From positions 1 through 40,621 of the forward strand of contig JAQGHM010000397.1 of the NCBI GenBank assembly GCA_028291615.1: DNA of 40,621 nt, given 5' to 3'. This DNA comes from Phycisphaerales bacterium. GTDB taxonomy: Bacteria > Planctomycetota > Phycisphaerae > Tepidisphaerales > Tepidisphaeraceae. The translations under genes were made by a program, and so were the position numbers. Position 1 is the stretch's first letter. Each line of letters opens with the position of its first letter. Below are positions 1 through 8,134 of the stretch, piece by piece. Under the pieces are notes generated by a model. It was not told the DNA's origin, made no database searches, and worked only from the letters and a program-made list of their open reading frames with translations.

Positions 1-1
1 C

Positions 2-373
2 GATCACCTCATCGCCAATTGGATCGAGCGGACCTTTGCCCTCCCCGCCCGCTGGGTAGTAACTGAACAGCCGAATGAACGGGGACTTGAAGTAAAGCGC
101 TAGTTCGACCGCACGTTTGAACTTGTCGAAATGCTCCGCCCAGGGCGCGTCGATCGCCACCTTTCCGATTGGCGACCCGATCGAGACGACGCCCAGCCCG
201 TTGTCCTGCAGCTTCGTGCGGATCTCCGCCCGGAGCGGGGCGTCGAAATCCATCACGTTCTTTCCGTAGACCCCGCGCAGCTCGAAGTGCGTAACCGCGT
301 TTTCCTTGCACACGCGCACCTGCAGGTCCAGGTCCGGCCCGATCTCATCGGCGAATGCGCCCAGTTTCAGCAT
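2..373 (-). CDS. Sugar phosphate isomerase/epimerase, TIM-barrel family (partial)
   Basis: Only the N-terminal ~124 residues are present; the gene runs off the left edge. The translation starts MLKLGAFADEIGPDLDLQV and contains ELRGVYGKNV, GLGVVSIGSPIGK and FIRLFSYYPAGG. This is the strand/helix pattern of xylose-isomerase-like TIM-barrel enzymes (AP endonuclease 2 superfamily), which isomerise or epimerise sugars and bind a divalent metal. An in-frame ATG at 382 would add three residues. I prefer 373 because TACAAT lies 7 nt upstream of it, with TTGGCG 17 bp further up, and there is no Shine-Dalgarno at either start. It is the third gene of a leftward sugar-handling group after the PmoA-family gene. 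Family is fairly secure; substrate is unknown. Confidence 0.85.
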   Translation of the reverse strand, partial: MLKLGAFADEIGPDLDLQVRVCKENAVTHFELRGVYGKNVMDFDAPLRAEIRTKLQDNGLGVVSIGSPIGKVAIDAPWAEHFDKFKRAVELALYFKSPFIRLFSYYPAGGEGKGPLDPIGDEVI

Positions 374-380
374 GCCGGGC

Positions 381-409
381 ATTGTAGGAGAGCGACCGCG
401 ACGCGCCAA
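381..409 (-). promoter_or_regulatory. Putative sigma70-type promoter giving a leaderless mRNA
   Basis: On the minus strand TTGGCG (409-404) is followed by a 17-bp spacer and TACAAT (386-381). The ATG of the isomerase gene begins 7 nt after the -10, so transcription would start at or one base before the start codon. There is no Shine-Dalgarno. The match is four of six at -35 and five of six at -10. The lower gene may therefore also be transcribed separately from the PmoA-family gene 45-55 bp upstream. Confidence 0.5.
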
Positions 410-427
410 CGCAGGCGCGGCCACTCA

Positions 428-1390
428 TCACTTCCCCGCCGTCCAATCTTTATACTTCGCGTCGAGCTTGGCCGACGCGGCATCACCCTGGTGAAACAGG
501 ATTCGGTATTTAAAGGTCAGCGTCTTCCCCGGCTCAAGTTTCAGGTCTCCAGCCCCTTTCGGCGTGTTCTTGGGATCATAGTCGTGCAGCCCGAAGATAT
601 TCGCCGCGTGCAGGCCGTATGCGCGTGTGTGCCAGGTCGTCGGATGGCGCGGATTGGATGGATCATCGAAAATTGCCACGCCGTACGGCTTGCCGCCGAT
701 CATTCCCGATTCATCGCACCAAGCCGCCGCCTTGCCCCAGATCGCCTTTTCACCGCTCGCCCCGTTCGAGTTGGTCAGCACGCCGTCGCGATGCTTTTCG
801 CCCTTTTCGCTGTTCCCGATTTCCGGATGCAGCCGCACCGCTGCGATGCCCGCCTCCTTGGTATCGCCAAAGACCACCTCGTCCTTCATCGGCGTAAATA
901 CGACCGTCAGGTCGATCCCGCGCGTGCCATCCTCCTGGCCGAAGAATCGCAGCGTTCGCGTCTCCTTTAAGATCGTCGGCGCGTCGGCTGTCTTGCCTTC
1001 CCATTCCAGCTCTTCGACGATCGTGTCGCCCTCGACCTTGTCGAACTTCATGTGCCGCTGTTTGTGCCCCGTGTGGCCCCAGTGGTCGATGCCGTTCACG
1101 CTTCCCTGCGCCACCCAGACCGACCGGTGATGCGGATGTTCCTTGGGGTTGGTCACTTCCTGATCGCTCGTTACTGCCTGACCATCCGCTGCGTAAACTG
1201 GATAGGCGAACGGCCGGTGGAAGTTTTTGTCATCGCCTGGCAGGAAGTGATACGTCGTGAACTCCTTCCCATCGATCTCCACCTTTACCGCGGCGGCATC
1301 CTGCGTGAGCTTCACCGTGGCCGCGTGGACCGCCGCGCCGGCAAAGGCGATCGCGATCAGGACGATGGGCGTCAGCATTCGGTAGTTCAT
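428..1390 (-). CDS. PmoA-family (DUF6807-type) exported protein
   Basis: The 320-residue product has a signal peptide (MNYRMLTPIVLIAIAFAGAA then VHA|AT). The mature part fits the PmoA-like family (PF14100) common in planctomycetes and Verrucomicrobia: FHRPFAYPVYAADG near residue 60, a His-rich EHPHHRSVWVAQG, HWGHTGHKQRH, then a beta-rich C-half with HPEIGNSEKGEKHRDG and a final PGKTLTFKYRILFHQG. The family is named after methane mono-oxygenase but is not itself a mono-oxygenase; genomic contexts point to sugar or glycan metabolism. An upstream in-frame start at 1456 would add 22 non-signal-like residues and overlap the preceding gene. The start at 1390 opens the signal peptide and sits 7 nt after TATAAC. 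The histidine cluster could bind metal or be catalytic; activity unknown. Confidence 0.85.
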   Translation of the reverse strand: MNYRMLTPIVLIAIAFAGAAVHAATVKLTQDAAAVKVEIDGKEFTTYHFLPGDDKNFHRPFAYPVYAADGQAVTSDQEVTNPKEHPHHRSVWVAQGSVNGIDHWGHTGHKQRHMKFDKVEGDTIVEELEWEGKTADAPTILKETRTLRFFGQEDGTRGIDLTVVFTPMKDEVVFGDTKEAGIAAVRLHPEIGNSEKGEKHRDGVLTNSNGASGEKAIWGKAAAWCDESGMIGGKPYGVAIFDDPSNPRHPTTWHTRAYGLHAANIFGLHDYDPKNTPKGAGDLKLEPGKTLTFKYRILFHQGDAASAKLDAKYKDWTAGK

Positions 1391-1397
1391 GGCTGTT

Positions 1398-1403
1398 GTT
1401 ATA
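1398..1403 (-). promoter_or_regulatory. Putative -10 element for a leaderless PmoA-family mRNA
   Basis: TATAAC (minus strand, 1403-1398) ends 7 nt before the ATG at 1390, which has no Shine-Dalgarno. The -35 is weak (TGGCGA about 18 bp further upstream). It lies in the 41-bp gap behind the transglutaminase-like gene, so the PmoA-family gene could have its own start site as well as read-through. Confidence 0.35.
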
Positions 1404-1431
1404 CCTAAAGACTCGTGCGACTCGCCAGCGT

Positions 1432-3345
1432 TCACTCGACGGCAAACTCCACCCATTGCGTCGCCACCTTTTGCCCTGCGTCAACGCTCCACGATGCATC
1501 CACCGGGCCGGCCGCGGGATACACGTGCTCGACGGTCCGAATCTTTCCGTTCCCATCCGTCCAGGCAAACCGCACCGTTGTCGGGCTCGGATTCGACACG
1601 CGATACGCCAGATGCGCTTCCACTTTTCGATACGTCTTTCCGCCGTCATTACGGAACCGCACCCGCACCGGCCCCGCGACGCCTTTCAGTTCAGCCTCGC
1701 CCCAGGCGAACGATTGGCTCCAAAAGTCCGCCGGCTCTGGCTCGCGGCGCGTGATCTGCCAATCGCTCACCACGCTCGCCCAACTCTTTCCGCCATCCGT
1801 TGAATACTCGATCTTGTACTTCACCGGCGCGGGCGGCGCACCCGACGACTGCCACGACGCGGCATACACCCGCACCGCCTTCTCGCCGCGCGGCGCTGCC
1901 AATTCCAGCGTCACCATCTTTGAGCCCATCTTCCCCTCTATCACGTGCGCTTCCGCCTGCCCCAACGCCGGCCCCGCCGACGTGTGCGCCAACCCTGAAC
2001 TCTCGAATGTCACTTTATTCACGCCATCGTGCAGGTGCGGGATGGTCGCGACGTTTGCCTGGCAGACGGTCCGAATCGTCAGCCCTGATCCCTGCAATTG
2101 CTTGGCCGGCGCACCGATTCGCAGGAGGTATTGATTGTGCCCCTTCACTCGATCCGTCAGGTCGGCCGTCCCATACTTGGGATCGCTCCACGTCTTCCCC
2201 TGATCCACCGAAACGCTCAAGGGCGCTTCGGCCTTTCCGCTGACGATCAAGCCATTCGTTCCCCCCGCATCATAAATCCCCCACTTCGAATCATTTGCTG
2301 GTGTGCACCCGATCACGTAGGGCGAGCGGAATTCAAACGTCACCTGCTGATCGCCTTCGCTCACCACGCCTGCCTTGTAGCTCTCGTCATCAAATCGCGG
2401 CCGATACGTGTACACCGCATTCGCATACCGCGCCTGCCCTACGACATGTGCCGTACCCTTCGTGGTTTGGTACATCCGCTCCGGCTGATTCACCCAACTC
2501 CGACTTCGCTCGGGCCCGGGAACACCCTTCGCGTTGTAGTTCATCCCCCAGAATACAAATGTCTTCCCATCCTCCAGCCCCGGCTTCAGGTACCGTCGCA
2601 ACGTCTCACCCGGGCGCAGATGGACCATCGGCGGCGGCCCAGCGTAGCCTGCCAAATACTCCGCGGACTGATTGGACGTATAAACGCCGCCCGCGTCGCC
2701 GTCTTCGAGCCCTGAGACTCGCCATCCCCGCTGTCGTTCCGGCTTAAACATTGGGTCTTTGAGCGTCCCAATTTGCGGCACGATCTCCGCAATCGAAAGC
2801 AACCGGCTCCCATCCGGCGCGAAGATCGCCGTCGAGATATCATGATCCAGCAGCGCCCACTTCCCCGTGCCATATGCCCCGCCCGTCAGGAACACTTCGA
2901 ATGAGTTATGCCCCGAGACGCCAACGCTGCGACTGCGGCAATGCCCGAGCAGCGCCTCCATCTCCCCGTTCCACTGCGCGTGCGTCGTGCCGCACAAGCC
3001 AAACCCGTCGGCGAAGAGGCCGCCCCAATAATCTCTGTTCCAATCCGTATTCTTAAATCCCTTTCCAAACAGGTCGCACTTCCCCTCTTCGCCATGCCAG
3101 TAGTGCAGGTTGCGCCAGTACCACGATGCGAGCGCTTTGTCCTCGTCGCTCGAAACCGTTCGTCCCGTCGCGCGCTCGTACAGCTCTGCCTGCGTTTTGA
3201 ATAGGCGCTCGAACGTTGAACATGACAACTCCCCCGGATACCACAGGTCGTCGGTCTTTATTTGCGGATCGCCTGACGAACCCCACGCTGCGCCGCACAC
3301 CACGCACGTTATGCCCACCACAATCAGTCGAACGATCTTTTGCAT
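1432..3345 (-). CDS. Exported transglutaminase-like protein with C-terminal beta-rich region
   Basis: The 637-residue product opens with a signal peptide (MQKIVRLIVVGITCVVCGAAWG). Residues 110-170 carry a plausible transglutaminase-like triad: Cys118 in GLCGTTHAQW, His146 in GHNSFEVFL, Asp167 in KWALLDHD, with the GKW spacing typical of that superfamily. The C-terminal third (ADLTDRVKG, YKIEYSTDGGKSW) resembles beta-sandwich or sialidase-like repeats. The start at 3345 is chosen because AAGGAG lies 4 nt upstream; the ATG at 3360 lacks one. It is first in a leftward group with the PmoA-family gene and is divergent from the Gfo/Idh gene 57 bp away. The product could be a peptidase, amidase or glycan-binding protein; no known full-length family is recognised. 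Confidence 0.75.
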   Translation of the reverse strand: MQKIVRLIVVGITCVVCGAAWGSSGDPQIKTDDLWYPGELSCSTFERLFKTQAELYERATGRTVSSDEDKALASWYWRNLHYWHGEEGKCDLFGKGFKNTDWNRDYWGGLFADGFGLCGTTHAQWNGEMEALLGHCRSRSVGVSGHNSFEVFLTGGAYGTGKWALLDHDISTAIFAPDGSRLLSIAEIVPQIGTLKDPMFKPERQRGWRVSGLEDGDAGGVYTSNQSAEYLAGYAGPPPMVHLRPGETLRRYLKPGLEDGKTFVFWGMNYNAKGVPGPERSRSWVNQPERMYQTTKGTAHVVGQARYANAVYTYRPRFDDESYKAGVVSEGDQQVTFEFRSPYVIGCTPANDSKWGIYDAGGTNGLIVSGKAEAPLSVSVDQGKTWSDPKYGTADLTDRVKGHNQYLLRIGAPAKQLQGSGLTIRTVCQANVATIPHLHDGVNKVTFESSGLAHTSAGPALGQAEAHVIEGKMGSKMVTLELAAPRGEKAVRVYAASWQSSGAPPAPVKYKIEYSTDGGKSWASVVSDWQITRREPEPADFWSQSFAWGEAELKGVAGPVRVRFRNDGGKTYRKVEAHLAYRVSNPSPTTVRFAWTDGNGKIRTVEHVYPAAGPVDASWSVDAGQKVATQWVEFAVE

Positions 3346-3389
3346 CAAGCTCCTTTTCATTTCTGTATCGCCCGCGCGGGTTTTTGTTT

Positions 3390-3395
3390 TATACT
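3390..3395 (+). promoter_or_regulatory. Putative -10 element for a leaderless Gfo/Idh mRNA
   Basis: TATACT (3390-3395) sits in a T-rich stretch and ends 7 nt before the ATG at 3403, which has no Shine-Dalgarno. No convincing -35 is seen at 16-18 bp. The 57-bp divergent gap must also hold the start signals of the leftward transglutaminase-like gene. Confidence 0.45.
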
Positions 3396-3402
3396 GAGCG
3401 TC

Positions 3403-4695
3403 ATGACCCACTGTCCATCGCGCCGCCGTTTCCTTCAGCAGTCCGCCGCCGCTGGTCTTGCCGTGTGGCTCACGCCCCCAGCCGTTCGCGCCGCCGGGCC
3501 AAACGAAAAGCTCAACATTGGCGTCATCGGGGTTACCCACCGCGGTGGCGACAACCTCGCCGGCGTCTCCTCGGAAAACATCGTCGCACTCTGCGATGTT
3601 GACGACCGCCTCCTCGGCCCCGTCGCCGCTAAGTATCCCGGCGCGGCTAAGTTCAACGACTTTCGCAAGATGATCGAGGAGACCAAAAACCTCGACGCCG
3701 TCGTCGTCAGCACCGCCGACCATTGCCACGCGAGCGCCACCGTCATGGCGCTGCGGATGGGCAAGCACGTCTACTGCGAGAAGCCGCTGACGCACACGGT
3801 CGCCGAAGCGCGACTCGTCGCCACCGAAGCCGCCAAGGCGAAGAAGGCGACCCAGATGGGGACGCAGATTCACGCTGGTGAGAACTACCGCCGCGTCGTC
3901 GAGTTAATTCAGGGTGGCGCGATCGGCGTTGTCAACCGAGCGCACGTCTTCGTCAATTCCAGCTACGGCTTGAACAAGATCACCGACACGGGCGCTGAGA
4001 TTCCACCTGGTTTCCACTGGGACCTGTGGCTAGGGCCGGCCGCCGAACGTCCCTTTCAGCCGGTCTATCACCCGCAGCAATGGCGGCACTTCTGGGACTT
4101 CGGTGGCGGCACTCTTGGCGATTTCGGTTGCCACCACCTCGACCTCTCCTTCTGGGCCCTCGGCATTCTCCAGCCGACCACCGTCGAAGCTGCCGGCCCC
4201 GCGCCCGACCTGGAGCATCCGCCAAAAGAGCTTCAGGTCGATTACCACTTCCCTGCCCGCGACGCGCAGCCGCCGGTCCACCTTACCTGGTATCACGGTG
4301 AAAAACGCCCGGCGATCTTCGACGAAGTCGGCGCACCAATGAACTGGGGCAACGGCACCCTCTTCGTTGGCGACAAGGGAATGCTCCTCGCCAACTACGG
4401 CAGGCTGCTGCTGCTGCCCAAGGAACAATTCAAAGATTTTACACCGCCTGCCGCAACCATCGCCCCCTCCATCGGGCACCACGCCGAGTGGATCAAAGCC
4501 TGCAAGGAAGGCACCCCGACGCTCTGCAACTTCGCTTATGGCAGCGCGCTGACTGAAACCGTCCTCCTCGGCAACGTCGCCCATCGCGCGGGGAACAAAA
4601 AACTCGAATGGGACTCGGCCAGACTCGCCGTCACCAACGCCCCCGATCTCCAGCCGCTGCTCACGCGCGAATATCGCAAGGGCTGGGAAATCTAA
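3403..4695 (+). CDS. Gfo/Idh/MocA-family oxidoreductase, Tat-exported
   Basis: The 430-residue product has a twin-arginine leader (SRRRFLQQ at 6-13, then a hydrophobic stretch ending AVRA|AG near residue 30). A Rossmann NAD(P)-binding domain follows: LNIGVIGVTHRGG (38-49), LCDVDD, VVVSTADHCHA, and the family's EKP motif at 126-128 (HVYCEKPLTHT). The C-terminal half (PPGFHWDLWLGPA, GGTLGDFGCHHLDLSFWAL) is the alpha/beta domain typical of planctomycete Gfo/Idh proteins. Members oxidise or reduce sugar hydroxyls using a bound cofactor. The next gene, 54 bp on, encodes a DUF1080 protein, the usual partner in 3-keto-glycoside breakdown. Frames starting upstream at 3340 add no signal-like sequence; 3403 opens the Tat leader. 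Confidence 0.9.
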   Translation: MTHCPSRRRFLQQSAAAGLAVWLTPPAVRAAGPNEKLNIGVIGVTHRGGDNLAGVSSENIVALCDVDDRLLGPVAAKYPGAAKFNDFRKMIEETKNLDAVVVSTADHCHASATVMALRMGKHVYCEKPLTHTVAEARLVATEAAKAKKATQMGTQIHAGENYRRVVELIQGGAIGVVNRAHVFVNSSYGLNKITDTGAEIPPGFHWDLWLGPAAERPFQPVYHPQQWRHFWDFGGGTLGDFGCHHLDLSFWALGILQPTTVEAAGPAPDLEHPPKELQVDYHFPARDAQPPVHLTWYHGEKRPAIFDEVGAPMNWGNGTLFVGDKGMLLANYGRLLLLPKEQFKDFTPPAATIAPSIGHHAEWIKACKEGTPTLCNFAYGSALTETVLLGNVAHRAGNKKLEWDSARLAVTNAPDLQPLLTREYRKGWEI

Positions 4696-4749
4696 CGAGG
4701 ATGCCTCGACCGTGGTATACACCTGCAACTCAACTCTCCAAGGAGCCTC

Positions 4750-5424
4750 ATGAAATACGCGCTTGCCTCAATTCCCGTCCTCCTGCTTTCGATCGCCCTC
4801 GTGCTCGCAGATGAGCCGCAGAAGACCGAGGAAGGCTTCACCTCGCTCTTCAACGGTAAAGATCTTACCGGCTGGGTCTACGGGACGACGGCCAAGGGCG
4901 AGAACAAGGCCGGCGAGGGATACAAGGTCAAGGACGGCGCGATCTACAGCACAAAGACCGACGGCGGCAATCTATACACCGAAAAAGAGTACGCCGACTT
5001 CACACTGCGCTTCGAGTTCAAGCTCACCGAGAACGCCAACAACGGCATCGGTATCCGCGCTCCACTGACCGGCGACAGCGCTTATCAGGGAATGGAGATT
5101 CAGGTTCTCGACGACAGTGGCCCCGCCTACAAAACCCTTCGGCCCGCCCAGTACCACGGCTCGATCTACGACGTCTTCCCCGCCGAGCGCGGTCACCAGA
5201 AGCCGGTCGGCGAGTGGAACGAAGAGGAAATTACCGCCAAGGGCACCCGCGTGACCATCAAGCTCAATGGCGCGGTCATCGTCGATGCCGACCTCGCCAC
5301 CGTCACCGACGAGGCCGTCCTGAAGAAGCATCCAGGCCTGAAGAACACGACGGGCCACATCGGCTTCCTCGGCCACGGCGCACAAGTAGAGTTCCGCAAC
5401 CTGCGCATCAAAGAACTCAAGTAA
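4750..5424 (+). CDS. DUF1080 protein (3-keto-disaccharide hydrolase domain), exported
   Basis: The 224-residue product has a cleavable signal peptide (MKYALASIPVLLLSIALVLA, cut before DEPQ) and then one DUF1080 domain, a jelly-roll fold. Its hallmark opening is FTSLFNGKDLTGW, followed by FEFKLTENANNGIGIRAP, GMEIQVLDD and the closing GHIGFLGHGAQVEFRNLRIKEL. DUF1080 (PF06439) is annotated as a 3-keto-disaccharide hydrolase: it cleaves glycosides whose 3-OH has been oxidised. The strong ribosome site AAGGAG lies 5-6 nt before the ATG. It is next to the Gfo/Idh gene and probably forms an operon, supporting an oxidise-then-cleave route outside the cytoplasm. Confidence 0.92.
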   Translation: MKYALASIPVLLLSIALVLADEPQKTEEGFTSLFNGKDLTGWVYGTTAKGENKAGEGYKVKDGAIYSTKTDGGNLYTEKEYADFTLRFEFKLTENANNGIGIRAPLTGDSAYQGMEIQVLDDSGPAYKTLRPAQYHGSIYDVFPAERGHQKPVGEWNEEEITAKGTRVTIKLNGAVIVDADLATVTDEAVLKKHPGLKNTTGHIGFLGHGAQVEFRNLRIKELK

Positions 5425-5573
5425 TCATCGCCATCACACCATATTTAATCTGATCGATAATACTGATCAGGGTTCTCATTCGGGCTTCACATTTAGCTTC
5501 TATGGTACGTTTATAGGGCGCAGGGGACGGACTTAAAACATTCCTCCCGCCATGCGGTATGAACCGATGAGTT

Positions 5574-5598
5574 CGCCACGTGCCTGACGCACGTGGCG
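5574..5598. repeat. Perfect 10-bp inverted repeat (hairpin)
   Basis: CGCCACGTGC and GCACGTGGCG flank a CTGAC loop. There is no T-run after it on the plus strand, so it is not a typical intrinsic terminator. It lies 35 bp before the ATG at 5633 and would sit in that gene's 5' leader, or act as a protein-binding palindrome (it contains two CACGTG E-box-like cores). The rest of the 208-bp gap holds only a weak CTGATC/GATCAG pair at 5450-5470. Confidence 0.6.
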
Positions 5599-5632
5599 CG
5601 CTTTGCACCCTTGATTCGCACCTGGAGCTGAG

Positions 5633-6895
5633 ATGTTTACTACCGATGACGCGGGAGCGCCCCCACGCCCGCTACGGCGCGGCGTATACCTGCGCATCTC
5701 GCGGCTTCGCCTGTTCTTCCTGTCTCTTTTCCTCTTTGGTTCGTGGTTCGCGGTCTTCCATTTCGCCGCGACTAAACCCGTGCCCGCCGCATCCGCGCCG
5801 GTCACCACCGTTGCCGTCTCGCAGCCCGCCCCGACCGGACCCTGGGGTGAATTGGAAATTACGCCGATCGATCTCGAGCCACCCGCCGATGCTGCCGAAC
5901 GTTTTGCGACGGTCGACACGTCCAAATGGTACTTCCGCGACTGCGATCTCGCCCAGCTCACCCAGTTGCTGCAAACCGCCGGTCTTTCGCAAGCGCAGCG
6001 CGACGGCATCGTGCAGTCCTGTACGCCTGACCCGTCGATCAATGGATTGATCGCCACGCCCGATCCCGCGATTGTGATTTCGCTTTTTCCACCCGCCCGC
6101 TCCGCCATCTATCGCGTGCTCGCCGCTGACGCCAAAAATGCGCAGGCCGAGCCGTTTCGCCATCGGCCCGATCCGCATGACGATTGGTTCGCCGACACTG
6201 GTCTTTCCGCCGAAATCCTTTCGATCGCCCGGCGACTGGTCTACCGCCGCGGTGATATGGAGGCCTTCGTCGACGTCAGCGCGATCACGCCGTTCTTGAA
6301 AAGCGAAACCGATCGTGCCGCCCTCTTCCGGGCGCTCTCAGCGCAATCGGCGCTACTGGTCAAACTGCGGGTCCGCCCACACAGCGATGTCCGCGCGCTC
6401 ACGCAGTATTGGGGTGTCGGCGGGCGCGAACGACAGGTCGGTCCGCTACTTGAGTCTCTCGCCCGATTGCCCGACGGCAGTCCGATTAACGTCGCCCAAC
6501 TCCTTCCCCAGTTTGCGCGGGCGCGGGTTTATACTTTCCCGGTTCTTGAGGGAACTTCTCCAAACGGCCGCTACGACTGCCATTGGACGACGTTCAACTT
6601 CTGGAATCGCGTGCCCGACGACGATTTTACCCGCACCGACTACGTCGCCCGGCAAATCGCCACGGGCTATCACGTGATCGACAAGGCCGATCAACTGGGG
6701 GACGTGGTCCTGCTGGTGAATGCCAAAGGCGATGGCATCCACTCTGCCGCTTACGTGGCCGATGGCATTGTCTTCACGAAGAACGGATCGAGCATGGCCG
6801 CCCCGTGGATCTTCGTAAATCTTCCCGATTTGCTGACGTATTACGAGACCAACGGCGCAGTCAAGACGGTAGTCCTGCGCAAGAACAGCATCTAA
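5633..6895 (+). CDS. Membrane-anchored protein with papain-like (NlpC/P60- or CHAP-type) C-terminus
   Basis: The 420-residue product has one N-terminal membrane segment (about 26-45, LRLFFLSLFLFGSWFAVFHF) followed by a Pro/Ala-rich linker, so the bulk should lie outside the membrane. The middle (~95-300) is of unknown type. The C-terminal ~110 residues have Cys316 in YDCHWTTFNFW, then GDVVLLVNAKGDGIHSAAYV with His370 and VADGIVFTKNG. This resembles the Cys...His arrangement of NlpC/P60/CHAP-like cysteine hydrolases that act on cell-wall peptides or amides. GGAG lies 5 nt before the start. The assignment is by motif only; it could be a non-hydrolytic relative. It is convergent with ilvC. Confidence 0.6.
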   Translation: MFTTDDAGAPPRPLRRGVYLRISRLRLFFLSLFLFGSWFAVFHFAATKPVPAASAPVTTVAVSQPAPTGPWGELEITPIDLEPPADAAERFATVDTSKWYFRDCDLAQLTQLLQTAGLSQAQRDGIVQSCTPDPSINGLIATPDPAIVISLFPPARSAIYRVLAADAKNAQAEPFRHRPDPHDDWFADTGLSAEILSIARRLVYRRGDMEAFVDVSAITPFLKSETDRAALFRALSAQSALLVKLRVRPHSDVRALTQYWGVGGRERQVGPLLESLARLPDGSPINVAQLLPQFARARVYTFPVLEGTSPNGRYDCHWTTFNFWNRVPDDDFTRTDYVARQIATGYHVIDKADQLGDVVLLVNAKGDGIHSAAYVADGIVFTKNGSSMAAPWIFVNLPDLLTYYETNGAVKTVVLRKNSI

Positions 6896-6932
6896 ACAAT
6901 CTTCGTGTAGCGGCATGCCCAAAGGGCTGTTC

Positions 6933-7955
6933 TTACGCCTGCTTGGGCGGTTCCTTCGCCTTCAGCCAGGGCATCATTTTTCGCAACCGGCGTCCGGTGT
7001 TTTCGACGGGGTGGTTGTTGTCGGCCTCGTAGAGGCGCTTGAAGTTCTTCATACCCCCTTCGTACTCCGCGCGCCACTCCTTTGCGAACTGGCCGGACTG
7101 GATCTCGGTCAGGATCTTCTTCATCTCGGCCTTGGTCTGATCGGTGACGATGCGTGGGCCGCGCGTGAGGTCGCCGTACTCAGCGGTGTTGCTGATGCTG
7201 TACCGCATGTAGTCCAAGCCGCCCTGGTAGATCAGGTCGACGATCAGCTTGACCTCGTGGACGCACTCGAAGTACGCCATTTCCGGGGGATAGCCGGCTT
7301 CGGTCAGGGTCTCGAAACCGGCCTTGATCAGTGAAGCCAGACCGCCGCAGAGCACCGCCTGCTCACCGAAGAGATCCGTTTCGCACTCGTCTTTAAACGT
7401 CGTTTCGATCACACCCGAGCGGGCGCCACCGATGCCGCGCGCCCAGGCCAGTCCCATCGCGCGGGCCTTGCCGCTCGCATCCTGGTGAATGGCGAGGAGG
7501 CATGGAACGCCGCCACCCTTTTCGAACTCGCTGCGCACCAAGTGCCCCGGGCCCTTCGGGGCGACGAGGATCACATCGACATCCTTGGGCGGCACGATCG
7601 TCTTGAAATGGACGTTAAAACCGTGTGTCACGCCAAGCGTCTTCCCAGCCTTCAGATACGGCGCGATCGACTTCTGATACACCTCTGGCTGAACCTCATC
7701 GGGCAGGGTGATGATGAGCAGGTCGCCCTGTTTAACAGCCTCATCCACGCTGACCGGTTCAAAGCCGCGTTCGATGGCCAAGCGGCCATTGGTGGAATCT
7801 TTGCGGTTGGCGACGATGACCTTTACGCCGCTGTCGCGGAGGTTTTGGGCGTGGGCGTGACCCTGCGACCCGAAGCCGATGACGGCGACGGTCTTTCCCT
7901 TCAGGGCGTCGAGGGGGGCGTCTTGTTCGTAAACCATTTTCAGCGGCTCGGGCAT
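6933..7955 (-). CDS. ilvC: Ketol-acid reductoisomerase (class I)
   Basis: The 340-residue length is normal for the short class I form. The N-terminal Rossmann motif [19 protein letters not shown] (25-43) binds NADPH. The catalytic core follows with His111 in [23 protein letters not shown], the Mg ligands Asp194 and Glu198 in [12 protein letters not shown], and [14 protein letters not shown]. It converts acetolactate or acetohydroxybutyrate to the dihydroxy acid in valine, leucine and isoleucine synthesis. I start at 7955 ([12 protein letters not shown]), where AAGGAA lies 7-8 nt upstream; the open frame upstream to 8078 does not look like protein. It stands alone here without ilvB, ilvN or leu genes. 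Confidence 0.97.
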   Translation of the reverse strand: MPEPLKMVYEQDAPLDALKGKTVAVIGFGSQGHAHAQNLRDSGVKVIVANRKDSTNGRLAIERGFEPVSVDEAVKQGDLLIITLPDEVQPEVYQKSIAPYLKAGKTLGVTHGFNVHFKTIVPPKDVDVILVAPKGPGHLVRSEFEKGGGVPCLLAIHQDASGKARAMGLAWARGIGGARSGVIETTFKDECETDLFGEQAVLCGGLASLIKAGFETLTEAGYPPEMAYFECVHEVKLIVDLIYQGGLDYMRYSISNTAEYGDLTRGPRIVTDQTKAEMKKILTEIQSGQFAKEWRAEYEGGMKNFKRLYEADNNHPVENTGRRLRKMMPWLKAKEPPKQA

Positions 7956-8134
7956 AGTCGTTTCCTTGCTAATAATCCGTATCTGTCGAGTCGGCCAAAG
8001 ATAGCGATCCGCAGGGGGGCGGTCAATCGCAGGCCCCTGAAGGACCGATAAATCCGGGAGGAGAATCGGCAGGCCCAAGCGAACAGAAACGAGGCGTTTG
8101 GTGTATGCTTAGGAGTTCAGAGGATTGCGCGGGT

